From CALVGQ01 sp964369385 (GTDB lineage: Bacteria > Bacillota_I > Bacilli_A > Erysipelotrichales > Erysipelotrichaceae), in the NCBI GenBank assembly GCA_964369385.1, contig CAYJEY010000008.1, positions 5,946-69,945 on the forward strand: 64,000 nucleotides of DNA. Reading direction: 5' to 3'. Position numbers and translations under genes: made by a program. This document shows, in pieces, positions 17,180 through 26,364 of this stretch; positions within the stretch are counted from its first letter, which is position 1; every line of letters starts with the position of its first letter. The notes under the pieces are model-generated. The model was not told the DNA's origin, did not search any database, and worked only from the letters and a program-made list of their open reading frames with translations.

Positions 17180-17209
17180 GCTTGCAAGAAATAAAATAAT
17201 TTTGATAAA
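17180..17209 (+). promoter_or_regulatory. putative promoter of the PfkB-kinase operon
   Basis: TTGCAA (17180-17185), 18-bp spacer, TAAAAT (17204-17209) with TG one base upstream of the -10; 23 bp before the start. Confidence 0.5.
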
Positions 17210-17232
17210 ATAAAGAGGTAAGGAGACCAACT

Positions 17233-18147
17233 ATGATTTACACTTGTACACTTAATCCATCACTGGATTATTATATGGAATTTAATGAATTGGAACTGGG
17301 AACACTCAATCGTTGTAGCGAAGAGCGATATGTACCAGGAGGAAAAGGAATTAATGTATCGATTGTATTAAACAACTTACGTATTCCTTCAAGAGCACTT
17401 GGTTTTTTAGGTGGATTTACAAAAGACTACTTTGTGCAACGTTTAACAACGTATGAATATGTTAAACCTTCTTTTACGTATATTGAAGAACCAACACGTA
17501 TCAATGTTAAGATTCATGCAGAAAAAGAAACAACATTGAATGCTAAAGGACCGCACATTAGCGAAGCAGAGAAAAAACAAATGTTGATGCGCTTTAAAAA
17601 CATGGGTTCAAATGATATTTTTGTGTTATCTGGATCTATTCCAGATAATTGTGTCGATTTGGTGGACCAAATGCTTCAACAGTGCGTAGAAAATCAAGTT
17701 CAAATTGTGCTAGATATTACACCAAGTGTAATGCGTAGCTTTTTGAAATACAAGCCATTACTGATTAAACCTAACTTAGCTGAAATGGAAGAACTTTTTG
17801 GAGAAGTTATTCAAAGTGAAAAGAACATTATTGATCAAGCACAAAGGGCAATTGCAGAAGGTGCCCAAAATTGCATTGTAACAGTAGGGTCTGATGGTGC
17901 ATACTTTGTGTCAAACGAAGGTGCATATCATAGTAGTGTTGTCCCTGGAAAGGTAATTAGTACAACAGGTGCTGGAGATAGTGTCGTAGCTGGTTTTTTA
18001 ATGAATTATTTACGATCACGAGATATGTTGGCGATATTTAAATATGCTAGTGCATGTGGATGTGCAACAGCACTATCAGTAGGACTTGCAACACCTGAAA
18101 AAGTAGATGAGATTGTGGATCAAGTTCAAGTAAAGAAAGTAGGATAA
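17233..18147 (+). CDS. PfkB-family 1-phosphofructokinase / tagatose-6-phosphate kinase
   Basis: 304-aa sugar-phosphate kinase. The N-terminal PfkB signature GGKGINVSIVLNNL (about residue 36) and the ATP/anion-hole motif STTGAGDSVVAGFL (about 244-257, Asp as catalytic base) are complete. Sequence pattern and length place it in the FruK/LacC group; which substrate it uses cannot be decided because no PTS or aldolase gene is adjacent. It appears to be first in an operon with two thioredoxin-fold genes and an acetyltransferase, an unusual partnership. Confidence 0.9.
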   Translation: MIYTCTLNPSLDYYMEFNELELGTLNRCSEERYVPGGKGINVSIVLNNLRIPSRALGFLGGFTKDYFVQRLTTYEYVKPSFTYIEEPTRINVKIHAEKETTLNAKGPHISEAEKKQMLMRFKNMGSNDIFVLSGSIPDNCVDLVDQMLQQCVENQVQIVLDITPSVMRSFLKYKPLLIKPNLAEMEELFGEVIQSEKNIIDQAQRAIAEGAQNCIVTVGSDGAYFVSNEGAYHSSVVPGKVISTTGAGDSVVAGFLMNYLRSRDMLAIFKYASACGCATALSVGLATPEKVDEIVDQVQVKKVG

Positions 18148-18149
18148 AT

Positions 18150-18734
18150 ATGAAACTAATAAAATTATTAATTACAAGCGTACTTGCCTTAAGTTTAGTG
18201 GCATGTACATCAAATGAAGGAAGTTCAGAATCAAAGTATGATCCAGCGACGTTCACTTACGTGGAAGATTTAAGATCTTTACCAGTTGACATGATGGCAT
18301 ATAATGGTTTTAGTGATACGGAGCATGCATTCCGCAAACTTGGGTTTGAGGAGTCATTTAGATTCTTTGATGAAGCAGGAACAGGTATCCTATTTTATGG
18401 ATATCCAGGATGTGCAAGCTGTACTCAAGCAGTGCCAGTATTAAATGATGTTGCCAAAGAGTTAGGACAAACAATTTACTATGTTGATATTAGTGCCGAA
18501 GAATTTAAACAAGAATATGTAGATAAATTAGGCGAAGCAGCAAGTGAGTTTGTCGAGAAGGATGAAAATGGTGTACCTCAATTGTTTGTACCATTTGTGT
18601 TATCTGTAGTAAATGGAGAAGTTATCGATGCCTATACTGGAAGTATTTCTTCATCAAATGCTCAATTGAATGAAAGTGAAAGCAAGCAATTAGCAGAGAT
18701 TTATCATGAGGTGTTAGAACCATTTCAAAAATAA
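18150..18734 (+). CDS. thioredoxin-fold lipoprotein with CASC motif
   Basis: A lipoprotein signal ends at LVAC (Cys19). The 194-aa protein carries a thioredoxin-like domain with FYGYPGCASCTQAVP (Cys88 and Cys91), then YYVDIS and a C-terminal segment around PFVLSVVNGEVIDAY that may hold the cis-Pro loop. It most likely acts as an extracytoplasmic thiol reductase or oxidase, akin to bacteriocin-transport-accessory-type proteins. It starts 2 bp after the kinase and 12 bp before a cytoplasmic CPHC protein, so the two thiol proteins may form a pair. Confidence 0.85.
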   Translation: MKLIKLLITSVLALSLVACTSNEGSSESKYDPATFTYVEDLRSLPVDMMAYNGFSDTEHAFRKLGFEESFRFFDEAGTGILFYGYPGCASCTQAVPVLNDVAKELGQTIYYVDISAEEFKQEYVDKLGEAASEFVEKDENGVPQLFVPFVLSVVNGEVIDAYTGSISSSNAQLNESESKQLAEIYHEVLEPFQK

Positions 18735-18746
18735 GGAGGAATTTCT

Positions 18747-19004
18747 ATGAAAGAAGTTACAATGTTTTATTTAGCACGTTGTCCTCACTGTAAAAATGCC
18801 AAAGCTATATTAGATGAATTATTGACAGATTCAAAATATGAAGATGTTTCAGTAATTATGGTAGAAGAAAGTCAGCAGCCTGAAATTGCCAATGCACATG
18901 ATTATTACTATGTACCAACATTTTATGTGCAAGATGAAAAAATTTGTGAAGGTGTATTAACACGCGAACAAGTGCAAGAGGTGTTAGATAAGGCAATCGC
19001 ATGA
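18747..19004 (+). CDS. glutaredoxin/thioredoxin-like protein with CPHC motif
   Basis: 85-aa single-domain redox protein: MFYLARCPHCKNAKAILDEL with Cys12 and Cys15, then YVPTFYV (cis-Pro loop) and the C-terminal GVLTREQVQEVL. Length and motif fit a glutaredoxin-like protein; the CPHC dipeptide is DsbA-like. No signal peptide, so cytoplasmic. AAGGAGGAA precedes the start and the stop overlaps the next gene by 4 bp. Confidence 0.88.
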   Translation: MKEVTMFYLARCPHCKNAKAILDELLTDSKYEDVSVIMVEESQQPEIANAHDYYYVPTFYVQDEKICEGVLTREQVQEVLDKAIA

Positions 19005-19453
19005 CGTTTAACTTCTTTAAAAGAAGATTTAAGGGTCCAGTTGTAGATTTAATTAGTGCATTTGACATTAAACCAAGCAAAGATAATGGCTATGTTCCCT
19101 CTTATTTTTATAACATCGTCTTACATGATACGAATGTCATAGTGGGACGTTGTGATTTGCGAGTAGGATATAATGAAGAGTTATATTATCTTGGAAATAT
19201 TGGTTATAGTGTAAGAGTTCAACATCGTGGTCATCGCTATGCTTATCACGCATGCAAAATTTTATTTCAAATTGCTAAAGAAGAATATGAAATGGATGAA
19301 CTCATCATTACATGTAATCCTGATAATGTTGCATCGCTTAAAACTTTAGAGAGATTGAGTGGGGAATATTTAGGGGTGTTTGATGTACCTAGTGATCATT
19401 ATTGTTATAGCATGAAAGAATTTGAGAAGTGCATATATAGATATCAATTATAA
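19001..19453 (+). CDS. GNAT-family N-acetyltransferase
   Basis: 150-aa GNAT protein: strand NIGYSVRVQHRGHRYAYHACKILFQIA contains the acetyl-CoA loop (Q/R-x-x-G-x-G/A; here QHRGHRYA), followed by LIITCNPDNVASLKTLERLSGEYLG. The start overlaps the CPHC gene by 4 bp. Last gene of the kinase/thiol operon. Substrate unknown. Confidence 0.85.
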   Translation: MTFNFFKRRFKGPVVDLISAFDIKPSKDNGYVPSYFYNIVLHDTNVIVGRCDLRVGYNEELYYLGNIGYSVRVQHRGHRYAYHACKILFQIAKEEYEMDELIITCNPDNVASLKTLERLSGEYLGVFDVPSDHYCYSMKEFEKCIYRYQL

Positions 19454-19455
19454 AG

Positions 19456-19485
19456 TAGTGAGTAGAATAAATGCTCACTATTTTT
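19456..19485 (+). terminator. terminator of the PfkB/thiol operon
   Basis: TAGTGAG pairs with CTCACTA, followed by TTTTT, directly after the acetyltransferase stop. Confidence 0.7.
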
Positions 19486-19566
19486 AATTGATAGGAAGAA
19501 TAAGTATCTATGTCTTTTTGTGATTAAAAAGATATGATAGAATATAAAGCGAAACTGGAGGTATAT

Positions 19567-20442
19567 ATGATTAAATTAGTTGTGAGTGATATGGATGGAA
19601 CATGCTTAAATAGAAAAAGTGAAATAAGTGAATACACTAAGAATATTTTAATTCAAATGCAAAGACAAGGAGTAAAGCTTGTGTTAGCTTCAGGGAGGAC
19701 TTCAAATACACTGATTCCATATTCTAAACAATTAGATATGGCTCAATATGGTGGTCATCTGATTTGCGCAAATGGGGTTTCAGTAGTGGATTGCACAAGT
19801 GAGATAGAAGAAATTAATCGTCAGTTAAATCATGAAGAATTAGTAGAATTGTTTGAATTTTTTATGAGCCAAGATACAGAAATCATGGCACAACAGAATT
19901 ATATATTGCACTATCATATACCAGAGAGTTTAATGGCTTGTAAAAGGGAGTATCGCAAGCTTCATCAAATTGAACAGGATGTTCCATGGACTGGAGGTGT
20001 TCATGCACCAATTCGTGACCATCGGACGAACTATCCGACCATGATCGAAATTAATGATAGTTCTAAGTTGCCTATGCAAGCAAATAAAATGGTAGTATGG
20101 AACGAACCAGAGCGATTAGAAGAAATAGTACAAGCGTGTAAATCGAAGTTCAATGATCGTTTTTGTTTCCATCGGACAACACCACTGTGGCTAGAATGTA
20201 TGCCACAGGGAATTACGAAAGGAAATGCCATTGCGGTACTACAAAAGCAATTGGGAATAAGCCCAGAGGAAACATTAGTGTTTGGTGATGGAGAGAATGA
20301 TGCGAGTATGTTTGCCTATGGTCATGCCGTAGCGATGCAAAATTCTATGGATAGTGTAAAAGAACTTGCCGATGAAATTGGTGGACATCACAATGAAGAT
20401 GGCGTTGCAAAATACATCGAAAAGTATGTAATTAATCAATAA
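19567..20442 (+). CDS. Cof-type HAD-superfamily phosphatase
   Basis: 291 aa when started at ATG 19567, which has TGGAGG upstream. Motif I is VVSDMDGTCLN (catalytic Asp9), motif II ASGRTSNT and motif IV FGDGENDASMF, with a type IIB cap between, as in the Cof/YidA/YwpJ group. These enzymes dephosphorylate sugar phosphates, pyridoxal phosphate or flavin mononucleotide; the substrate is not predictable. Monocistronic by layout. Confidence 0.92.
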   Translation: MIKLVVSDMDGTCLNRKSEISEYTKNILIQMQRQGVKLVLASGRTSNTLIPYSKQLDMAQYGGHLICANGVSVVDCTSEIEEINRQLNHEELVELFEFFMSQDTEIMAQQNYILHYHIPESLMACKREYRKLHQIEQDVPWTGGVHAPIRDHRTNYPTMIEINDSSKLPMQANKMVVWNEPERLEEIVQACKSKFNDRFCFHRTTPLWLECMPQGITKGNAIAVLQKQLGISPEETLVFGDGENDASMFAYGHAVAMQNSMDSVKELADEIGGHHNEDGVAKYIEKYVINQ

Positions 20443-20450
20443 TATATCGA

Positions 20451-20480
20451 GTCTCATGCTAGAATAGTGTGAGATTTTTT
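20451..20480 (+). terminator. weak terminator after the HAD gene
   Basis: TCTCA...TGAGA with flanking G-U pairs and a run of six T. Short stem, large loop. Confidence 0.45.
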
Positions 20481-20517
20481 ATTTATGAAAATGAAATAGA
20501 ATAAGAATGTGATAAAA

Positions 20518-20535
20518 TAGTTGCATACGCAACTA
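20518..20535 (+). promoter_or_regulatory. perfect palindromic operator upstream of the MarR gene
   Basis: TAGTTGC-ATAC-GCAACTA is a perfect 7-bp inverted repeat. It starts in the last base of a -10-like TAAAAT (20513-20518) and ends 12 bp before the MarR start, the expected place for autoregulation by a MarR dimer. Confidence 0.65.
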
Positions 20536-20547
20536 AAAGGAGATTCT

Positions 20548-20964
20548 ATGATTAGTAAACATATAAATCGGATTTATCGATATGGAAATGCTTACCGTGG
20601 AGGACAACTCAAAAGTGTTGAGTTAGGCGGTATGTCGCAAACTTATTTGATGATCATTGCCCATCATCCAGGATGTACGCAAGATAGTTTAGCCAATAAG
20701 ATGATGGTTAATAAAAGCAATGTGACAAGAAGAATGAAAAGGCTTGAAGATGAAGGGTATATTTATCGTCAAGTGAATGAAGATGATCGACGTAGTTTTT
20801 TTATTTTTCCAACACAAAAGACAATCGATCTTTTGCCTGAAATGGGAGAAATAAAGCGGCGATGGGATGAAATACTAATGGCATCATTGAATGAAGAAGA
20901 GAGAGCAATGTTTAATACATTATTGCGAAGAATTGAACAACATGCTAAAGGGGAGATAGAATGA
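20548..20964 (+). CDS. MarR-family transcriptional regulator
   Basis: 138 aa from ATG 20548 (AAAAGGAGA upstream; the TTG at 20521 lies in the palindrome). A winged helix is clear: GCTQDSLANKMMVNKSNVTRRMKRLEDEGYIYRQVNEDDRRSFF, with the DDRR wing typical of MarR. The stop overlaps the first ABC exporter gene by 4 bp, so it is cotranscribed with, and very likely represses, the exporter in response to an exported compound. Confidence 0.92.
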   Translation: MISKHINRIYRYGNAYRGGQLKSVELGGMSQTYLMIIAHHPGCTQDSLANKMMVNKSNVTRRMKRLEDEGYIYRQVNEDDRRSFFIFPTQKTIDLLPEMGEIKRRWDEILMASLNEEERAMFNTLLRRIEQHAKGEIE

Positions 20965-22676
20965 CGTTATTACTAAAGTATTTAAAACCATATCGACTAG
21001 GAATGTGTGTGGGAGCATTTTTTAAATTGTTTGCAGCATTTATGGACTTGGTATTACCTATGATTTTATCTTATATGATTGATGATATTGTGCCACAATC
21101 CAATGTTGACTTAATTATATATTGGAGTGGAGTAATGGTTATCTGTTCTATGCTTGCGATAGTGACCAACTTAAAGGCAAATCAGATGGCCTCAAAAGTA
21201 TCACGCGATGCAACAGAAAACATACGTAATGATCTGTTTGGGAAAGTCATGTCACTATCCTCTAGTCAATTTGATGCACTGACTATTCCATCTATTGAAA
21301 TTCGTTTAACTTCGGATACTTACAATATCCATCGTACGATTAGTATGCTTCAGCGAATTGGTTTACGTGCTCCTTTTTTATTGATTGGTGGAATCGTGAT
21401 GACCCTTCTCATGGAGCCAATATTGGCGATGGTGATGATTCTTATGTTGCCGCTACTCTCAATTATTATTATGTATATTAGTAAAAAAGGGATTCCGATG
21501 TATAAGGGCGTACAGGAAAGTTACGATCGCTTGATTCGAGTTGTACGTGAAAATATAAGTGGTATACGTGTCATCAAGGCGCTTTCAAAAGAAGAATTTG
21601 AACGGGATCGCTTCGCTCACTTAAATTCTAATGCAGTAAAAAAAGAAATTGAGGTTGGACGTTTAATGTCATTAACGAATCCACTCATGAATTTCTTTCT
21701 TAATGGTGGATTAGTATTAGTTATTGTCGTAGGTGCATTTGTTGTAGCACAAGGTTGGGCTCAAACAGGAGTAATTATTGCCTTTATGACATATTTTACA
21801 ATTATTTTAAATGCCATGCTTTCAATGACACGTATCTTTGTGATGACTTCAAAAGCGACTGCATCGGCAAAACGTATTCAAGAAGTACTTGAATTACCAG
21901 AAGACTTACAAGTGATTGAAAAACCACAGATTCATGAAGATGCTCATATTGTGTTTGATCAAGTCAGTTTTTCATACCAAAAAAAGAAGCACGATGTAAA
22001 AGAAATTTCATTTACTTTAAATCGAGGAGAAACACTTGGAATTATTGGTGCAACGGGTAGTGGAAAGAGTACAATCATCTCATTGTTGATGCGTTTTTAT
22101 GATGTAGATCATGGAGAAATTCGTATTGATGGGCAACCACTACAGTCAATTGAACGTCAAAAACTTCATACGATGTTTGGTGTTGCACTACAAAATGATT
22201 TTGTGATTAGTGAGAGCATATTGGATAACATTAGCTTTGGGCGTGAGCTTGAACATTCGCAAATTGAGGTTGCAGCTCGTAGTGCTCAGGCAATTGATTT
22301 TATACAAGATTTAGACGATCGTTTTGATCATCGAGTAAGTGCAAGGGGGACAAATTTAAGTGGTGGACAGAAACAAAGATTACTTGTCGCAAGAGCTTTA
22401 GCAAGCCATCCTGATGTGCTTATCCTAGATGATTCAAGTAGTGCTCTTGACTATAAAACTGATGCAAAACTAAGGAAGCAGTTAAAAGAAAACTATCAAG
22501 ATGTCACAACTGTGATTGTTGCCCAAAGAGTGAGTTCAATTCAACATGCAGATAAGATATTGGTGTTGGAGCAAGGAAGTATGATTGGCTATGGATCACA
22601 TCAATACTTACTTGAGACATGTGAATATTATCGATTCATACATGAATCACAAATGGGAGGTGAACTAAGTGAATAA
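20961..22676 (+). CDS. ABC exporter half-transporter with degenerate catalytic site
   Basis: 571 aa: about six membrane helices (residues 15-300) and a C-terminal ABC domain. Walker A GATGSGKST is near residue 363, signature LSGGQKQR near 465, and Walker B VLILDDSSSALD near 485, where the second D replaces the catalytic Glu. It overlaps its partner by 8 bp. In heterodimeric exporters one subunit has this Glu-to-Asp change and the other has an altered signature, as seen here. The likely role is export of drugs, lipids or peptides, controlled by the upstream MarR protein. Confidence 0.94.
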   Translation: MTLLLKYLKPYRLGMCVGAFFKLFAAFMDLVLPMILSYMIDDIVPQSNVDLIIYWSGVMVICSMLAIVTNLKANQMASKVSRDATENIRNDLFGKVMSLSSSQFDALTIPSIEIRLTSDTYNIHRTISMLQRIGLRAPFLLIGGIVMTLLMEPILAMVMILMLPLLSIIIMYISKKGIPMYKGVQESYDRLIRVVRENISGIRVIKALSKEEFERDRFAHLNSNAVKKEIEVGRLMSLTNPLMNFFLNGGLVLVIVVGAFVVAQGWAQTGVIIAFMTYFTIILNAMLSMTRIFVMTSKATASAKRIQEVLELPEDLQVIEKPQIHEDAHIVFDQVSFSYQKKKHDVKEISFTLNRGETLGIIGATGSGKSTIISLLMRFYDVDHGEIRIDGQPLQSIERQKLHTMFGVALQNDFVISESILDNISFGRELEHSQIEVAARSAQAIDFIQDLDDRFDHRVSARGTNLSGGQKQRLLVARALASHPDVLILDDSSSALDYKTDAKLRKQLKENYQDVTTVIVAQRVSSIQHADKILVLEQGSMIGYGSHQYLLETCEYYRFIHESQMGGELSE

Positions 22677-24447
22677 AGGTGGAAATCAACCACGTGGAAA
22701 AGTAGAAAAACCAAAAGATGTAAAACGAGTACTCTCTCGCTTAGGAACATATGTTTTTCGCTACCGTGCTTTATTTATCGGTTGCCTCATTCTTACCATG
22801 ATTAGTAATTTAATTAATTTGATCGGACCTTACTTAGCGGGTGAGGCCATTGATGCGATCAGTTTAAATAGTACTGTGAATTTTGAGCGAGTATTTCAAA
22901 TTGCAGTGCTCATGTTGATACTATATTTTGTGTCATCACTGATGGCGTATGTACTTGGGGTTTTATCACTCCGCTTTTCACAACGCATCGTCCAACAAAT
23001 GCGTAAAGAGGTATTTGAAAAGATTACAAAACTTCCAGTAGGATACTTTGATTCGCATCAAGCCGGAGATATTATGAGTCGCATATCATATGATATCGAT
23101 ACGATCAATGTGTCATTATCGAATGATATCATTCAGATTTCTACAAGCGTGATTACAGTTGTTGGGAGTTTTATTATGATGTTGAGTTTATCGCAAGAAT
23201 TGGTGATAATCTTCTTCTTTACGGTACCACTGGCTATGTTGTTTACACGTTTCATCACAAAAAAAATCAAGCCACTATTCCAACGACGCTCAGCCTATTT
23301 AGGAGAGCTCAATGGTTTTGTGGAAGAAGTGATTATTGGTCAAAAGACAATCAAGGCCTATCACCAAGAAGAAATGATGACAAAGCGTTTCAAAGAGTTC
23401 AATGCGAATGCGGTTGAGGCTTATTATAAGTCAGACTATTTGGGAACACTTACTGGTTCTACAATTAATTTTATCAATAATATTTCACTTACCTTAGTGA
23501 GTGGTTATGGGGCCTTTTTATACTTGAGTGGCATTTTAAATGTAGGGACACTTTCATCATTTGTGCTTTACTCACGTAGATTTTCTGGTCCAATTAATGA
23601 AATGGCCAATATTATGAGTGAGATTCAATCTTCCATTGCTGCTGCAGAGCGTGTGTTTCGTTTCCTAGATGAAAAAACAGAAACAGCAGACTTAGCTCAT
23701 TGTCAAAATTTAAGTGATGCTAAGGGAGATGTTAAGTTTGAACATGTGAGGTTTGGCTATGTAGAAGATCGTGTTGTAATACATGATTTAAACTTAAAAA
23801 TAGAAGCTGGAAGCGTATGTGCTATTGTAGGTCCAACAGGGGCTGGAAAGACAACGATGATTAACTTATTGATGCGCTTCTATGATCCACAAAGTGGGAC
23901 AATTTCCCTTGATGGACATCAACTTCAAGATTTGACGCGCTCAAGTGTTCGTGCAAATTATGCAATGGTACTTCAAGATACTTGGCTTTTCCAAGGTACT
24001 ATTTTCGAGAACATTGTCTATGGTCGAGAAGGGGCAACGCGTGATGAAGTGATCGAAGCCGCAAAAGCCGCCAACATCCATGAAACGATTGTCAAGTATC
24101 CTAAAGGCTATGATACACTCATTAATGAAGAGGGGTTAAATATTTCGGCTGGGCAAAAACAGATGATTACTATTGCCCGTGCCATGTTGATGAATAGTCC
24201 CATGTTGATTCTTGATGAAGCAACGAGTAATGTTGATACACATACTGAACAAAAGATTCAAGCGGCAATGCAAAAGCTCATGCGCGGGAAGACTTCATTT
24301 GTGATTGCCCATCGTTTATCAACAATTCAAAATGCTGATTTAATTCTAGTGGTTCAGCAAGGTGAAATTATTGAAAAAGGTAACCATGAAAGTTTACTTC
24401 AAGCTAAGGGATTATACGCTAACTTATATAATTCGCAGTTCGAATAG
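22669..24447 (+). CDS. ABC exporter half-transporter, catalytic partner
   Basis: 592 aa: six membrane helices (about residues 35-320) and an ABC domain with Walker A GPTGAGKTT near 386 and a complete Walker B LILDEATS near 513. The signature is ISAGQKQ instead of LSGGQ. Combined with the upstream subunit this gives one normal ATP site (this Walker A/B with the partner LSGGQ) and one degenerate site. GGAGGTG precedes the start inside the upstream gene. Confidence 0.95.
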   Translation: MNKGGNQPRGKVEKPKDVKRVLSRLGTYVFRYRALFIGCLILTMISNLINLIGPYLAGEAIDAISLNSTVNFERVFQIAVLMLILYFVSSLMAYVLGVLSLRFSQRIVQQMRKEVFEKITKLPVGYFDSHQAGDIMSRISYDIDTINVSLSNDIIQISTSVITVVGSFIMMLSLSQELVIIFFFTVPLAMLFTRFITKKIKPLFQRRSAYLGELNGFVEEVIIGQKTIKAYHQEEMMTKRFKEFNANAVEAYYKSDYLGTLTGSTINFINNISLTLVSGYGAFLYLSGILNVGTLSSFVLYSRRFSGPINEMANIMSEIQSSIAAAERVFRFLDEKTETADLAHCQNLSDAKGDVKFEHVRFGYVEDRVVIHDLNLKIEAGSVCAIVGPTGAGKTTMINLLMRFYDPQSGTISLDGHQLQDLTRSSVRANYAMVLQDTWLFQGTIFENIVYGREGATRDEVIEAAKAANIHETIVKYPKGYDTLINEEGLNISAGQKQMITIARAMLMNSPMLILDEATSNVDTHTEQKIQAAMQKLMRGKTSFVIAHRLSTIQNADLILVVQQGEIIEKGNHESLLQAKGLYANLYNSQFE

Positions 24448-24501
24448 ATTGAGTTTCAATTCAAAATTGTGTAAACTAATACTAATGATTGGAGAATAGA
24501 T

Positions 24502-25014
24502 ATGCATAGAATCGCAAAATTTGAGAAAGTTAGCTTTGAACAGTTTAAAAAAGATTGGCAGGATACATTTGAGCATGCAAGTATTGAAGAAATTCAAGCG
24601 CTATATGAGCAAGTAAGTATTCCTCAACGGGCAACTGTAGGTTCGGCTGGATATGATTTTAAAACAGTAATACCAATTGAATTGGCACCACAAGAGAGTG
24701 CAAAAATCCCAACTGGTATTCGTGCTTCAATTGAACAGGGATGGGTACTTCAAGTATTTCCTCGCTCAGGACTTGGATTTAAATATCGTCTTCAGTTAAA
24801 TAATACAGTTGGCATTATTGATAGTGATTATTATTGTTCAGATAATGAAGGGCATATTTTTATTAAAATTACCAATGATACAAATGAAAATAAAACACTT
24901 TCATTGAAAGTGCAGGATGGTTTTGCCCAAGGAATCTTTTTACCTTTTGGGATTACGGAAGATGATGCATGTGATGGAGTTAGAAATGGAGGATTTGGCA
25001 GTACGTCAAAGTAA
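24502..25014 (+). CDS. dut: dUTP diphosphatase (dUTPase)
   Basis: Hydrolyses dUTP to dUMP. The trimeric-type motifs appear in order: ATVGSAGYDFKT, FPRSGLGFKYRLQL, NNTVGIIDSDY, an EDD/Phe-containing motif IV region, and the C-terminal NGGFGSTSK that closes over the active site. At 170 aa it is about 25 longer than typical trimeric dUTPases, mostly in an extra N-terminal helix (residues 1-40) of unknown purpose. Six bp separate it from the aminopeptidase gene. Confidence 0.95.
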   Translation: MHRIAKFEKVSFEQFKKDWQDTFEHASIEEIQALYEQVSIPQRATVGSAGYDFKTVIPIELAPQESAKIPTGIRASIEQGWVLQVFPRSGLGFKYRLQLNNTVGIIDSDYYCSDNEGHIFIKITNDTNENKTLSLKVQDGFAQGIFLPFGITEDDACDGVRNGGFGSTSK

Positions 25015-25019
25015 AAAAT

Positions 25020-26327
25020 ATGAAAAATTATATTGAAGAATGTGCAAGTTTTATTAATGCGAGTGCAACTGCATTCCATGCAATTGGAAATATTGCAAAA
25101 GAATTAAAAGAAGCAGGATATGAAGAAGTAAAAGAATCACAAACATGGAAGATCAATAAAGGTGGAAAATACTACGTTGTGCGTAATTCTACAAGTGTAA
25201 TTGCCTTTCAAGTAGGAAGTGATGTTGACCAATTAAGTTTCAATGTTTGTGCAAGTCACTCTGATGTATGTAGTTTTAAAATTAAACCAAAGACAGTTAT
25301 TCAGAAGCAAGGTTATGTACAACTCAACACAGAAGGATATGGTGGAATGTTGTGCAGTACATGGATGGATCGTCCACTAAGTATTGCCGGTAGGGCCATG
25401 GTGCGCGAGGGAAAACGTATCGTAGAAAAAATGTTTGATACGAAAGAACCTTGTTGCCTTATCCCAAATATGGCAGCCCATATCAATCGTGGGGCAAATG
25501 AGGGAATGAACTTCAATAAGCAAGTAGATATGTTACCATTGATTGGATTAGATCAAGCTGATTTTAATTTTGAGGCATTCTTGGCAAAACACTTAGGGGT
25601 AGAAGCTGATCAAATTTCATTTTATGATGCTTACCTAGCGAACCCACAAGTGTGTACAGTGTGGGGGTCAGAAAAAGAGTTTTTCTCAGGACCGCGCTTA
25701 GATGATATGCAAATGGCATACACATCTCTTGCAGGATTTTTAGAGAGTGAAAATACAAAGTCAATCAATGTGTATTGTTGCTTCGATAATGAAGAGGTAG
25801 GAAGTCGTACTCGTCAGGGTGCAGCATCTACATTCCTTAAAGAAACAATGAAACGTATTGTGTATGGTTTAGAGCAAGATAATGATGCTTACTATGCAAG
25901 CTTAGCGCGTTCATTTATGGTATCGTGTGATAATGCGCATGCATTACATCCAAACCATCCAGAAAAGGCAGATCAGTTAAACTGCCCAAAAATGAATAAA
26001 GGGCTTGTGGTAAAATTCAATGCAGCACAAAGCTATACAACAGACAGTTTAAGTGCAGCTTATTTCCATGAGATTTGTAAGAAAGTGAATGTACCAATTC
26101 AAACATTCACAAATCGTAGCGATTTACCAGGTGGAGGAACACTAGGGAATATTTCGACAATGCAAGTGAGTATTCCTTCAGTAGATATTGGGATTGCCCA
26201 ACTTGCCATGCATTCAACGTACGAGACTTCAGGATCTAAAGACATTGATTATGCTGTAGAGGCGATGAAATCATTCTTTAGTGCAACGATTGTCTTAGAT
26301 GAAGAAAATGCTTATTTAATAGATTAA
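25020..26327 (+). CDS. M18 family aspartyl-type aminopeptidase
   Basis: 435-aa metallo-aminopeptidase. Metal-binding landmarks of M18 are present: CASHSDVCSFKIKPK, GPRLDDMQMAY, CFDNEEVGSRTRQGAASTF and a late NAHALHPNHPEK. The C-terminal region LPGGGTLGNISTMQVSIPSVDIGIAQLAMHS completes the dinuclear site. It removes acidic or other N-terminal residues from peptides in the cytoplasm. Six bp downstream of dut and probably cotranscribed. A strong bidirectional terminator follows. Confidence 0.93.
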   Translation: MKNYIEECASFINASATAFHAIGNIAKELKEAGYEEVKESQTWKINKGGKYYVVRNSTSVIAFQVGSDVDQLSFNVCASHSDVCSFKIKPKTVIQKQGYVQLNTEGYGGMLCSTWMDRPLSIAGRAMVREGKRIVEKMFDTKEPCCLIPNMAAHINRGANEGMNFNKQVDMLPLIGLDQADFNFEAFLAKHLGVEADQISFYDAYLANPQVCTVWGSEKEFFSGPRLDDMQMAYTSLAGFLESENTKSINVYCCFDNEEVGSRTRQGAASTFLKETMKRIVYGLEQDNDAYYASLARSFMVSCDNAHALHPNHPEKADQLNCPKMNKGLVVKFNAAQSYTTDSLSAAYFHEICKKVNVPIQTFTNRSDLPGGGTLGNISTMQVSIPSVDIGIAQLAMHSTYETSGSKDIDYAVEAMKSFFSATIVLDEENAYLID

Positions 26328-26333
26328 GAAGAA

Positions 26334-26364
26334 GAGTCACTTGGGATTAGCCAAGTGACTCTTT
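26334..26364. terminator. bidirectional terminator between convergent genes
   Basis: GAGTCACTTGG and CCAAGTGACTC form a perfect 11-bp stem around GATTAG. The minus-strand UPF0303 stop codon lies in the loop, so the last four codons of that gene (ESLG) are made from the hairpin arm. Confidence 0.8.
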
